Source of the DNA: Asaia bogorensis
Lineage (GTDB): Bacteria; Pseudomonadota; Alphaproteobacteria; CACIAM-22H2
Reading direction: 5' to 3'
Length of the DNA: 55,663 nucleotides
Assembly (NCBI GenBank): GCA_945901855.1
Contig: CAMDLT010000024.1
Location: 7,501 to 63,163, forward strand
This document shows, piece after piece, positions 29,736 to 37,940 of the stretch. Every line of letters starts with the position of its first letter. Position 1 is the first letter of the stretch. Both the position numbers and the translations under genes were made by a program. The notes beneath the pieces are model-generated. The model was not told the DNA's origin. It ran no database searches and was given only the letters and a program-made list of their open reading frames with translations.

Positions 29736-31886
29736 TTACGCCGCTTTCTTGCGCCGACGGATGAGGCCGATGACCTCCGCCGCCGCGTGGGGAATGTTTG
29801 TGCCGGGGCCGTAAATCGCGGCAACGCCGGCCGCGAGCAACAAGGGATAGTCCTGCGGCGGAATGACGCCGCCGCATACGACCAGAATGTCGTCGGCCTT
29901 GGCGGCCTTCAGCGCTTCGATCAGCGCGGGCACAAGCGTTTTGTGCCCTGCCGCCTGCGAGGAAATGCCGACGACATGCACGTCGTTTTCCATCGCCTGG
30001 CGTGCGGCTTCTTCCGGCGTCTGGAACAGCGGGCCCACATCGACGTCGAAGCCGATATCGGCAAACGCCGTCGCGATCACTTTGGCGCCGCGATCGTGCC
30101 CGTCTTGGCCAAGCTTGACGACCAGCATGCGCGGGCGCCGGCCTTCGGCTTTGGCGAACGAGGCGACATCGTCCTTGATGCGCGCGAAACCCGCGTCGCC
30201 CTCGTAGGCCGAGCCGTAGATGCCCGTGACCGAGCGGATGGTGGCGCGGTGGCGCGTGTAGATTTTTTCGAGCGCGTCGGAGACTTCGCCGACCGTCGCG
30301 CGCGCGCGCATGGCTTCAACCGCCAGCGTCAGAAGATTCCCCTCGCCCGACTGGGCCGCGCGCGTCAGCGCCGCAAGGATCGCGTCGACCGCGCCCGTGT
30401 CGCGCTTGGCGCGCACGGCAGCAAGGCGCGCCACCTGGGAATCGCGCACCGCCGAATTGTCGATGTCGCGAATTTCGATGTCGTCGCGTTCGCTCGATTT
30501 GTATTTGTTGACGCCGACGACGATTTCTTCGCCGCGGTCGATGCGCGCCTGGCGGCGCGCGGCCGCTTCCTCGATGCGCAGCTTGGGCATGCCGCTCTCG
30601 ACGGCCTTGGTCATGCCGCCCAACGCTTCGACCTCGCCGATCAGCGTACGCGCCTCGGCGATCATCGAGGCGGTCAGGTGTTCCAAATAGTAGCTGCCCG
30701 CCAGCGGATCGACGACGCGCGACACGCCGGTTTCTTCCTGCAAGATAAGCTGCGTGTTGCGCGCGATACGCGCCGAGAAGGGCGTTGGCAGCGCCAGCGC
30801 TTCGTCGAACGAGTTGGTATGCAACGACTGAGTTCCACCCAACGTCGCCGCCATCGCCTCGAACGCCGTGCGCACGATGTTGTTGTAGGGGTCCTGCTCG
30901 GTCAGCGACACGCCCGACGTCTGGCAGTGCGTGCGCAGCGCCAGGCTGTCAGCCTTTTTGGGGCCGAAGGGCTGCATCAGCTCGGCCCACAAAAAGCGCG
31001 CCGCGCGCAGCTTCGCGATCTCCATGAAAAAGTTCATGCCGATCGCGAAGAAAAACGACAAGCGCGGCGCAAACGCATCGACATCGAGGCCGCGCGAAAG
31101 CGCCGCGCGCACGTATTCCAGGCCGTCGGCGAGCGTGAACGCGAGCTCCTGCACGCACGTCGCCCCGGCTTCCTGCATGTGGTAGCCGCTGATCGAAACC
31201 GAATTGAATTTCGGCATGTGCGCCGCCGTGTGCGCGATGATGTCGGCGACGATGCGCATGCTGGGCGCGGGCGGATAGATGTACGTGTTGCGCACCATGA
31301 ATTCTTTGAGAATGTCGTTCTGGATCGTGCCGGAGAGCTGGGCTTGCGTTGCGCCCTGCTCCTCGCCCGCCACGATGAACGCGGCGAGCACCGGCAAAAC
31401 GGCGCCGTTCATCGTCATCGAGACCGACATTTTGTCGAGCGGAATGCCGTCGAACAGAATTTTCATGTCTTCGACCGAATCGATCGCGACCCCGGCCTTG
31501 CCGACATCGCCCGCAACGCGCGGATGGTCGCTGTCGTAGCCGCGATGCGTGGCAAGGTCGAACGCAACCGACAGGCCGGCCTGGCCGCCTGCCAGCGCCT
31601 TGCGATAAAAAGCGTTCGATTCCTCGGCCGTGGAGAAGCCCGCATACTGGCGGATCGTCCAGGGCCGGTTCGCATACATCGTGGCGCGCGGCCCCCGCAC
31701 ATAGGGCGCGATCCCGGGCATGCCGCCCAAATGCGACAAACCTTCGAGGTCGGCCGCCGTATAGAGCGGCTTTACGACAATACCCTCGGGGGTTGTCCAA
31801 GCCAAGCCGTCGGCGGCAGCGCCTTTCAGTTCGGCGCGCGCCAGTTTGTCCCAATCCGCGAAGGTGGGTTGCTTCCAGTCGGCCAT
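29736..31886 (-). CDS. scpA: Methylmalonyl-CoA mutase
   Basis: Adenosylcobalamin enzyme interconverting (R)-methylmalonyl-CoA and succinyl-CoA, for propionyl-CoA use or the ethylmalonyl-CoA pathway. This single-chain enzyme has 716 residues. The N-terminal TIM barrel contains the substrate-loop motif [16 protein letters not shown]. The C-terminal cobalamin domain has D595-G-H597-D-R-G, with His597 as the lower cobalt ligand, then [11 protein letters not shown] and [13 protein letters not shown] chose ATG 31886 because GGAG lies 6 bases upstream; ATG 31892 would leave no spacing. No mutase chaperone (meaB) is adjacent in this window. Confidence 0.96.
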   Translation of the reverse strand: MADWKQPTFADWDKLARAELKGAAADGLAWTTPEGIVVKPLYTAADLEGLSHLGGMPGIAPYVRGPRATMYANRPWTIRQYAGFSTAEESNAFYRKALAGGQAGLSVAFDLATHRGYDSDHPRVAGDVGKAGVAIDSVEDMKILFDGIPLDKMSVSMTMNGAVLPVLAAFIVAGEEQGATQAQLSGTIQNDILKEFMVRNTYIYPPAPSMRIVADIIAHTAAHMPKFNSVSISGYHMQEAGATCVQELAFTLADGLEYVRAALSRGLDVDAFAPRLSFFFAIGMNFFMEIAKLRAARFLWAELMQPFGPKKADSLALRTHCQTSGVSLTEQDPYNNIVRTAFEAMAATLGGTQSLHTNSFDEALALPTPFSARIARNTQLILQEETGVSRVVDPLAGSYYLEHLTASMIAEARTLIGEVEALGGMTKAVESGMPKLRIEEAAARRQARIDRGEEIVVGVNKYKSSERDDIEIRDIDNSAVRDSQVARLAAVRAKRDTGAVDAILAALTRAAQSGEGNLLTLAVEAMRARATVGEVSDALEKIYTRHRATIRSVTGIYGSAYEGDAGFARIKDDVASFAKAEGRRPRMLVVKLGQDGHDRGAKVIATAFADIGFDVDVGPLFQTPEEAARQAMENDVHVVGISSQAAGHKTLVPALIEALKAAKADDILVVCGGVIPPQDYPLLLAAGVAAIYGPGTNIPHAAAEVIGLIRRRKKAA

Positions 31887-31999
31887 GCTCATCTCCGTTG
31901 CCCGGACTGTACCGGGGCCGCGACGGCGCTCAAAGCCATGCGCGCAAGCCGATTCGAAGATCGGCCTTTAGATGACTGATTCAAATGGAAAAAGCGTGC

Positions 32000-32008
32000 T
32001 TATCCACA
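32000..32008 (+). promoter_or_regulatory. Isolated DnaA-box match
   Basis: TTATCCACA, a perfect match to the DnaA box consensus, lies in the 184-base gap between the mutase start and the HAD stop. I saw no second box or AT-rich unwinding element nearby, so this is not an origin. It may be chance or a regulatory site. Confidence 0.3.
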
Positions 32009-32070
32009 ACCCTGAGGAAAACTTTGCAAACCGCTGATTTTCGCGGATTTAAGCGCGGACTCCGCTGGGA

Positions 32071-32931
32071 TTACCAGCGAAGCTCGTCGAGCAGATAAGT
32101 GGGCGCGAAACCATGGGCTTGCGCGAGGGCGTTCATGTCGTCGGCCGACGGCAAGGTTGCGCCCACGGGAAGCAGATGTTCGGCATGGATTCCGCCCGGA
32201 ATGAAGACGCTGTCGATGCCTGCTTGGCGGGCACCGGCAATGTCGGTGCGCATCGCATCGCCCAAGGCCAGCACGCGCGACTTCGGCACGTTGCCGGCCA
32301 TTGCCAGCGCGCGGCGATAGACGCCCGCATGCGGTTTGCCGTGATAGATCGTGCGCCCGCCAAGTTCTTCGTAGGATCGCGCCAGCGTTCCCGCGCACAA
32401 ATAGCGCTTGTCCCCGCGCATCACTTCCAAATCGGGATTGGCGCAGATCAGCGCCATCTCGCGTTTGCGGGCGGCCGCCAGCATCGGCCCAAAAGCGGTC
32501 ATGTCGATCGTGCCGTCGCCCGCAGGCCCGGTCGCGAGGATAAAGTCGGCGTCCGCAAGTTCGTCCACTTGCGCGAAGCCGATCGCGGTCGGATCCCCAA
32601 TATTGAGCGGCGAACCAATATGCAGGAAACGGCGGCCAAGCTTGTGGTCGTCGGCAGCCAGCGCCTGCCATGCATCTTCGCCCGAGGTGACGATGCCCTC
32701 GAACGCATCGGGATCGAGGCCGAAACTTGGCATCTGCGTGCGCAAAGGGCCGACCAAGCGCGGCGCGTTGGAAAGGACGATGCGCTGCCTGCCGCGTTGG
32801 CCCAGGCGTTCGAGCATGTCGGCGACGCCTGGAAACGCGCGAATGCCGTCATGCAGGCACCCCCACATGTCGAAGACAAACGCATCGTACCTGTCGGCGA
32901 GTTTGCCGATACCGTCGATCGTTCGGGTCAC
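32071..32931 (-). CDS. HAD-IIA family phosphatase (TIGR01459 type)
   Basis: A 286-residue haloacid dehalogenase-type hydrolase. Motif I is FVFDMWGCLHDG with the nucleophile Asp, motif II is VLSNAPR, motif III uses the Lys of YHGKPHAGVY, and motif IV is LALGDAMRTDIAGARQAG. The DxWGxLHDG start is typical of the TIGR01459 subgroup, related to NagD and pyridoxal phosphatases. The substrate is unknown. The start is GTG 32931, overlapping the EAL-gene stop as GTGA, so the two are translationally coupled. Confidence 0.88.
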   Translation of the reverse strand: MTRTIDGIGKLADRYDAFVFDMWGCLHDGIRAFPGVADMLERLGQRGRQRIVLSNAPRLVGPLRTQMPSFGLDPDAFEGIVTSGEDAWQALAADDHKLGRRFLHIGSPLNIGDPTAIGFAQVDELADADFILATGPAGDGTIDMTAFGPMLAAARKREMALICANPDLEVMRGDKRYLCAGTLARSYEELGGRTIYHGKPHAGVYRRALAMAGNVPKSRVLALGDAMRTDIAGARQAGIDSVFIPGGIHAEHLLPVGATLPSADDMNALAQAHGFAPTYLLDELRW

Positions 32932-34043
32932 TTGGCTTCCTTGAGCGGCCGCGGCTCGCCGAACAGAAAGCCTTGGCCGTAATCAGCCTCCAGATCGAGA
33001 ATTTCGACGAGCATCGGTTCGCTCTCGATTTTCTCGACGATCAGCGCCACGCGCGCATCGGCCATGTTCGAGCGGATGCGCGCGAAATCCGAACCTTTGG
33101 CCGAGTTGGTATAGTCGACGAGTTTGCGCGCGTCGATTTTGACGAAGCGGAAGTTGTGTTTGGCAAGCGCATGGATATCGAGATCGAAATCCGCGACTTG
33201 ATCCATCGAAAAACGGAACCCGACGCTGCCCAGCCGGTCGAGTTCGGCCCATTGCACGGCGGTAAGGCGCCGCGCATGGCTCTCGGCCAGCTCGAACACG
33301 AGATTCTGCGCGAGTTCCACATTGTGCGCCATGAACGTGACGAACTCGCTGAAAAAGCGCGTATCCAACAACGTGTGCTCGGAGATGTTGACGAACACGC
33401 CGGTGCCCGCATTGGTGCTTTGCATGCGGCGCACCAACTGCACGCAGCGAAACAGCAGCATGTTGTCGATCGCCGACACGAGGCCCACGCTCTCGGCAAG
33501 CGGCAAATAGCGGTCGGGGCCGATCTGGGTTCCGTCGGGCGCGCGCATGCGCGAGAAACATTCGAAATGGCGGCGGCGACGCTGCGGCAGATCGACGATC
33601 GGCTGGACATAGAGCTCGACGCGGTTTTCGCGCAGCGCATCGCGCACGATGTCCAGAATTTGGTCGTCGCCGAAGGTCGGTACGGGCACGGTTACGCCCG
33701 GCTTGGACAATGGCTGGCCCGAGAGCTTTTCGACGAGCCCCTGGAGCACGCGAACCTCGGTCATGACATGGCCAAGATCGGGGCGCGTTTGCGCCGCGCT
33801 TTCGATGGCATCCAAGATTGCGCGCGCTTCTTCGCGCGCCGACGCCAGTTCGCGGCGAATCGGCCCCAGCGCGCGCTTCACGTTTTCGGCATCGTTGGCG
33901 GCGCGAACGGCCAACCAGAGGCCGTGCGCGCCCGCCGCCGCACCAAACAGCGCCAAACCCAAGGCCGGTCCCATCGCGAGCCCCAAAGCGGCGGCCAGCA
34001 CGGTATAGGCGACGGCAGGCAGAATCAGCGTCAATGGCGACAT
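32928..34043 (-). CDS. Membrane-anchored degenerate EAL-domain protein (TipF-like)
   Basis: A 371-residue protein starting at ATG 34043. Residues 1-48 contain two hydrophobic segments (SPLTLILPAVAYTVLAAALG and a second to about 47). Residues 50-105 are predicted coiled coil, and 125-371 form an EAL domain. The EAL motif itself is E161-C-F. N219 (VFVNIS), E251 (FELAES), K302 (FVKIDA) and Q357 (YGQGFLFGEP) remain, but the DDFGTG loop is replaced by MDQVADFDLD. Loss of that loop usually means no c-di-GMP hydrolysis, so it is more likely a c-di-GMP sensor. Caulobacter TipF, a c-di-GMP receptor for flagellum placement, has the same layout. Other alphaproteobacterial EAL proteins of this type cannot be excluded. 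Confidence 0.8.
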   Translation of the reverse strand: MSPLTLILPAVAYTVLAAALGLAMGPALGLALFGAAAGAHGLWLAVRAANDAENVKRALGPIRRELASAREEARAILDAIESAAQTRPDLGHVMTEVRVLQGLVEKLSGQPLSKPGVTVPVPTFGDDQILDIVRDALRENRVELYVQPIVDLPQRRRRHFECFSRMRAPDGTQIGPDRYLPLAESVGLVSAIDNMLLFRCVQLVRRMQSTNAGTGVFVNISEHTLLDTRFFSEFVTFMAHNVELAQNLVFELAESHARRLTAVQWAELDRLGSVGFRFSMDQVADFDLDIHALAKHNFRFVKIDARKLVDYTNSAKGSDFARIRSNMADARVALIVEKIESEPMLVEILDLEADYGQGFLFGEPRPLKEAK

Positions 34044-34074
34044 GGTACCGGTATTCCCTATCGGCGCGGCCGGG

Positions 34075-35124
34075 TCAACGCCGATCCGCGCCCACGGCGT
34101 CGGCGATGCTTTTGAAACCGTCGGCACGCAGCAGCGCCGGCAGTTCGCGCGCGATCGCGGCGGCCAGCCCCGGCCCGCGATAGACCAGCGCCGAATAGAT
34201 CTGCACGAGCGAGGCGCCCGCGCGTATTTTGGCGTACGCGTCGCTGGCATCGAATATGCCGCCCGTGCCCACAAGCACAAGGCGCTTTCCCGCGAGCGCG
34301 AAGGTGCGGGCCAGCATCTGCGTTGCGAGCCCCATCAACGGGCGGCCCGACAAGCCGCCGGCTTCGGTCTTTTGCGGGTCACGCAGAGTGTCGGGGCGCG
34401 ACAACGTGGTGTTGCCGACAATCAACCCCGCAAGTTTGCGGTCGAGCGCCACGCGCACGACGTCTTCCAGATCCGCGTCGCCCAAATCGGGCGCGATTTT
34501 GAACAGCAAAGGCGGATTCGCGCCGCTTTGCGCCAATGCCGCCTGCACGCGCTCGACCAATGCGTCGAGCGCTTCGCGGCTTTGCAGCGCGCGCAGGCCC
34601 GGCGTATTGGGCGACGAAACGTTACAGACCAGATAGTCCGCATGGCGCGCCAATGCCGTTGCGCCCGCAACGTAGTCGTCGCCCGCGTCGAGCGTATCTT
34701 TGTTTTTGCCAAGATTGACGCCGACAATGCCGCGCCGCGCGCGCTTGGCAAGATTGGCCTCGGCGACCGCAAGGCCTTGGCTGTTGAAGCCCAGCCTGTT
34801 GATGACCGCTTCGTCCGCCGTCAAACGGAACAAGCGCTGTTTGGGGTTGCCGGGCTGCGGACGCGGCGTGACCGACCCGATTTCGACGAAGCCAAAACCT
34901 TGGTCGAGCATGGCATCGGCCACCTCGGCATCCTTGTCGAAACCGGCGGCAAGCCCGATCGGGCTTGGAAACTCCAAGCCCCACAACTTGACGCGCAAAG
35001 CCGGATCGTCGATGCGCTTGGGGCGCGGCAACAGCCCGCTTCGCAACGCCGCAATCGCCAGCCCGTGCGCGCGCTCGGGATCGAGCTTTTGGACAAGCGG
35101 GAACGCGCAATCGTACCAGTTCAT
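34075..35124 (-). CDS. pyrD: Dihydroorotate dehydrogenase (quinone), class 2
   Basis: FMN enzyme oxidising dihydroorotate to orotate with electrons to ubiquinone, at the inner membrane. The 349-residue protein (ATG 35124) has the class 2 N-terminal membrane-associated helix (MNWYDCAFPLVQKLDPERAH) and the FMN-site GLAAGFDKDAE. It also has IGSVTPRPQPGNPKQRLFRL and the catalytic-serine segment CNVSSPNTPGLR. The C-terminal FMN phosphate loop is LVGTGGIFDASDAY. The start overlaps the DUF952 stop by four bases. Confidence 0.96.
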   Translation of the reverse strand: MNWYDCAFPLVQKLDPERAHGLAIAALRSGLLPRPKRIDDPALRVKLWGLEFPSPIGLAAGFDKDAEVADAMLDQGFGFVEIGSVTPRPQPGNPKQRLFRLTADEAVINRLGFNSQGLAVAEANLAKRARRGIVGVNLGKNKDTLDAGDDYVAGATALARHADYLVCNVSSPNTPGLRALQSREALDALVERVQAALAQSGANPPLLFKIAPDLGDADLEDVVRVALDRKLAGLIVGNTTLSRPDTLRDPQKTEAGGLSGRPLMGLATQMLARTFALAGKRLVLVGTGGIFDASDAYAKIRAGASLVQIYSALVYRGPGLAAAIARELPALLRADGFKSIADAVGADRR

Positions 35125-35468
35125 TCGAGGCCCCAGGGAAAGACGTGGCGCCCGTCGGCGTCCAGTACCAGCGGCGCCGTGCGCGCGACCTTGGCCGGAT
35201 CGAGCGCCCCATAAAGATGCGGGAACAGCGCGCCGCCGCGCGCGGCTTCCCATTTGAGGGCAGCGCCCAGCGCATCGGCATCCGCCTCGATCAGCACCAG
35301 ATTGTCCTGGCCCGCGCGATGGCGCGCGGCGCTTTGGACGATCTGGTGCTTGTCCGAGAAATGGATGAAGCCGTCGGCGCGATCCTGGCTCGAGCCCTCG
35401 TAGCGTCCGGCGGCGCACGCGGCCTGCCATTCGTCGTGCCGGCACATATGGTAAACGGGATTTTTCAT
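35121..35468 (-). CDS. DUF952 domain-containing protein
   Basis: A 115-residue protein of unknown function with the family pattern VYHMCRHDEWQAA, DGFIHFSDKHQIVQSA, and FPHLYGALDPAKV near the end. The strong ribosome binding site AGAAGGAG overlaps the stop codon (TAG 35479-35477) of the phage holin gene upstream. It is thus the first non-phage gene after the phage module and overlaps pyrD by four bases. Position suggests that transcription may run from the phage genes into pyrD. Confidence 0.87.
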   Translation of the reverse strand: MKNPVYHMCRHDEWQAACAAGRYEGSSQDRADGFIHFSDKHQIVQSAARHRAGQDNLVLIEADADALGAALKWEAARGGALFPHLYGALDPAKVARTAPLVLDADGRHVFPWGLE

Positions 35469-35476
35469 GGCTCCTT

Positions 35477-36022
35477 CTAGCGCCGTTTGAGCGCCGTTTG
35501 AAGCCTGTCGACGAGGCCTTGCGGCGGATGGCCCGCCCCCAGCGCCTTGTCGGCCGAGCGTTTGTAGACATAGACGCCCAGCACCGACAGCCCGACCGAC
35601 CACATCAGCGACAAAGCGCCGAGCGCGTCGATCACCTGGGCCGCTTCGCGAGGAGCCGCGACCACGATCCACGCGACGGCCGACATTTGGGCTGCCCACG
35701 TCGCCGCCATCACGTAGCCGAAGGTCGGGCGCATGCGCCGCACATAAGCGTCTTCGCTGGCCGCCTCCGCGCGCAGCGATGCGTTCACCTCGCGGATCGT
35801 CTCGCGATAGTCGTCGCTGTCGAGCTTGGCCAGCGCCGCCAGATGGCGGTTCGCTTCGCCGATCTGCTCGGGGCTCAGCTTTTTGTCGTCGATGGCGCCG
35901 GCCACGTCGGCCAGCGCGCTCGACGCTGCCTTGGCGACGGGACTGTCGATGCGCGCAAGCGCGCCGCCAACGAGCTTGACCAGAACGGGGAGGCCCAATT
36001 GGGCGACAATGGCAGGCAGCAT
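35477..36022 (-). CDS. Holin family protein (gene-transfer-agent 3TM holin type)
   Basis: A 181-residue protein with a hydrophobic N-terminus (MLPAIVAQLGLPVLVKLVGG), a charged helical middle, and two clear C-terminal transmembrane helices (FGYVMAATWAAQMSAVAWIV and IDALGALSLMWSVGLSVLGV). RRMRPTFGYVMA before the helices is the typical signature of the three-helix holin family known from gene transfer agents and alphaproteobacterial prophages. It would make the inner-membrane holes for particle release. AGGAG precedes ATG 36022 and overlaps the stop of the gene before it. Confidence 0.8.
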   Translation of the reverse strand: MLPAIVAQLGLPVLVKLVGGALARIDSPVAKAASSALADVAGAIDDKKLSPEQIGEANRHLAALAKLDSDDYRETIREVNASLRAEAASEDAYVRRMRPTFGYVMAATWAAQMSAVAWIVVAAPREAAQVIDALGALSLMWSVGLSVLGVYVYKRSADKALGAGHPPQGLVDRLQTALKRR

Positions 36023-36032
36023 GGCAGGTCTC

Positions 36033-36341
36033 CTACAGCCGGTGTTCGGCGATCGGGGCCGCGTCGAGTTTGGCTTCGATGCGCAGCAAATGGGACGTCA
36101 GACGGTTTTCGACGTCTTTGAGATACGCGATCGACGCGTAGTTGCGCGCGACGTCCAGTTTGAAGTCGGCCAGTCGGCCCGCAAGGTCGCGCGTTTCGCG
36201 CAGATTCGCCTCGTGCGCTTTTTCGATCGCGCGCTCGTGGTCCTGGCGCTGTTTCCAAAATAGCCACGCGATGGCGCCGAACGACGAAGCGTCGGAAGCG
36301 GCCAGCAACGCGAGGCCGGGGCTCAGTTCGGCAATGTCCAT
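36033..36341 (-). CDS. Small membrane protein with coiled coil, phage lysis region
   Basis: A 102-residue protein with one hydrophobic segment at about 8-29 (PGLALLAASDASSFGAIAWL) and a long charged amphipathic helix to the end (DHERAIEKAHEANLRETRDL and onward). The single N-terminal helix plus coiled coil resembles inner-membrane spanins (Rz) in layout, and its place between terminase and holin fits a lysis cassette. No outer-membrane spanin partner or sequence match was recognised. AGGAG lies 6 bases before ATG 36341. Confidence 0.6.
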   Translation of the reverse strand: MDIAELSPGLALLAASDASSFGAIAWLFWKQRQDHERAIEKAHEANLRETRDLAGRLADFKLDVARNYASIAYLKDVENRLTSHLLRIEAKLDAAPIAEHRL

Positions 36342-36359
36342 GGACGTCTCCTGTCAAAG

Positions 36360-37940
36360 TCAGATGTCGAAATCGGTTTTGGCGCGATGGGCTTTGCCGC
36401 CTGTCCGCCAACTGGGCTCGGACTTGGGCCGCTCGACGGGCGCAATGCGCACGGGTTCCGCCAGCAGGCACCCGGCAACGGCATCGAGTCCGTCGTCGCG
36501 CACCGCACCGCCGGGCCGCCATTCGCGCATTTCGACGATGAAAGGCGTCTTCCACACGTCGCGATGCGCGTGCAGCACGCTCGCGGCCAGGCGTGCGTCG
36601 AACGCGTCCAAAATGCGCAAGGTTTTGGCGCGCACCGCATTGACGCCCGCAACGCCGCACGCAAGCCCCGCAGACGCCAGTTCGCGACGCAGGATCGAAG
36701 GCAGAAATCGGCCGATGCCGTTCTGCTCGATCGTCACATGCGGCACGCGGTTGCGTTTGGCGAACGCGGCAACCTGGCGGCAATAATGGCTGGCATCGTC
36801 TTGCCCGCCCTTTTTTTCCGTGTCGGACGGCGGTGCCAGATACGCGATGTCGTGCAGCCAGTAATGGCCTTCGGCATCGGTAAAGACGGCCGCCACGACC
36901 GACCGGTCGCCATCGGGACTGCCGTAGGCCGGGTCCCACCAGCACGTGACCGAGCTCATGCGCCGACCCGAAATCGACACGATCGCCGCATCGTTGCCCT
37001 CGTAATAGACAAGATCGTCGTCGTAGACGAGCAAGCGGTCGGGGTCGAGACGCCCGGCGGTTTCGGCCACGGGCTCCAGCATCATCTGCGCTTGGAATTT
37101 GCGCGGGCCCGTGCGCTTGCGCACGGCCGCGACGCGCGCGGCGTCGTAGCGCTCGGGCCACACGCTTTGGCCGTTCTCGTCGAGCAGCGGAATTTTAAGG
37201 CGCGCGAATCCGTCGAGAAACGGCGCGGTTTCGCCGACCTCCTCGCGCAGCTTTTCCGCGTAGATCGAGTAGTAGCTGTGCGGCGTGCCGATATAGAGCT
37301 GCAGCCCGCCGGGCACCAGAATGTAGTCAAGTTCGCCCAACCGCTCGCGCAGATCCTCGCGCTTGGTCGCCGTATCGCAGGTGTTGGGCACCTCGACATC
37401 GTCGCAGATGACGACGTCCGCGCGGGTACCCGTGATGTTGCCAACGAGCCCCTTGGCCAGCATCGAGGGGTCGCGCAGTTCGGCCCCGCGCGCCACGACG
37501 AACTGGTCGGAGGCCCATTGCTCGGTCTTGACGGGTTTGAGACCGGCGGTCGCGGGATGCCGCTCGACGATGCGTTTGACGTTGCGCACCATCTTGCGCG
37601 CAAGCGCGTGCTCGGCCGCAAGCACGAGCACGCGCAAATTCGGGTCTTTGGCAAGCAACCAGGCGCAAAACAAGCCGACCAAAGTCGACTTGCCGCTCGA
37701 GCGAAACGCGAGCAACGCCGCGCCGTGCGTCTTGGCATCGTGCTGCGCCTGCAGCCAGATCGCGATGCGCGCGTGCAAACCCGGCGTCGCCTGGCCCTGC
37801 AGCGCGTTCCAGTCCGCCACGAACTGCGGAAATGCCGGTACGGCCCGCGACAGGACAACGGGGGGCGGATCGGCATTCGGCGCCGTCCTTTTTGTCCGTG
37901 ATCTGCGTTTGGTCGCTGCCATCGCGACGGGCAGGTTCAC
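36360..37940 (-). CDS. Phage terminase large subunit
   Basis: DNA-packaging motor and nuclease of 526 residues. The ATPase domain has Walker A FRSSGKST (79-86), Walker B VVICDDVEVPN and a coupling region QLYIGTPHSYYS. The C-terminal RNase H-like nuclease has acidic residues in CWWDPAYGSPDGDRS and in RDDGLDAVAG. The start is GTG 37940, which overlaps the tail-fibre stop (GTGA) with GAGG 7 bases upstream; ATG 37922 lacks such a site. All motor and nuclease motifs look intact, so packaging ability may be retained. No small terminase gene was recognised nearby. Confidence 0.9.
   Translation of the reverse strand: MNLPVAMAATKRRSRTKRTAPNADPPPVVLSRAVPAFPQFVADWNALQGQATPGLHARIAIWLQAQHDAKTHGAALLAFRSSGKSTLVGLFCAWLLAKDPNLRVLVLAAEHALARKMVRNVKRIVERHPATAGLKPVKTEQWASDQFVVARGAELRDPSMLAKGLVGNITGTRADVVICDDVEVPNTCDTATKREDLRERLGELDYILVPGGLQLYIGTPHSYYSIYAEKLREEVGETAPFLDGFARLKIPLLDENGQSVWPERYDAARVAAVRKRTGPRKFQAQMMLEPVAETAGRLDPDRLLVYDDDLVYYEGNDAAIVSISGRRMSSVTCWWDPAYGSPDGDRSVVAAVFTDAEGHYWLHDIAYLAPPSDTEKKGGQDDASHYCRQVAAFAKRNRVPHVTIEQNGIGRFLPSILRRELASAGLACGVAGVNAVRAKTLRILDAFDARLAASVLHAHRDVWKTPFIVEMREWRPGGAVRDDGLDAVAGCLLAEPVRIAPVERPKSEPSWRTGGKAHRAKTDFDI

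Noticed and set aside
31949..31966. Hairpin GCCGAT-CTTCGA-ATCGGC as a terminator
   Set aside because: The stem is only 6 bp and no T-run follows on either strand.
23934..31979. Plus-strand open frame of 2681 codons antisense to the giant coiled-coil and mutase genes
   Set aside because: It is a shadow created by GC-rich codon bias and the repeats. Its protein is a meaningless Arg/Ala/Gly-rich string, while the minus strand encodes recognisable proteins.
31887..32070. Possible replication origin
   Set aside because: Only one DnaA box, no AT-rich unwinding element and no origin-linked genes.
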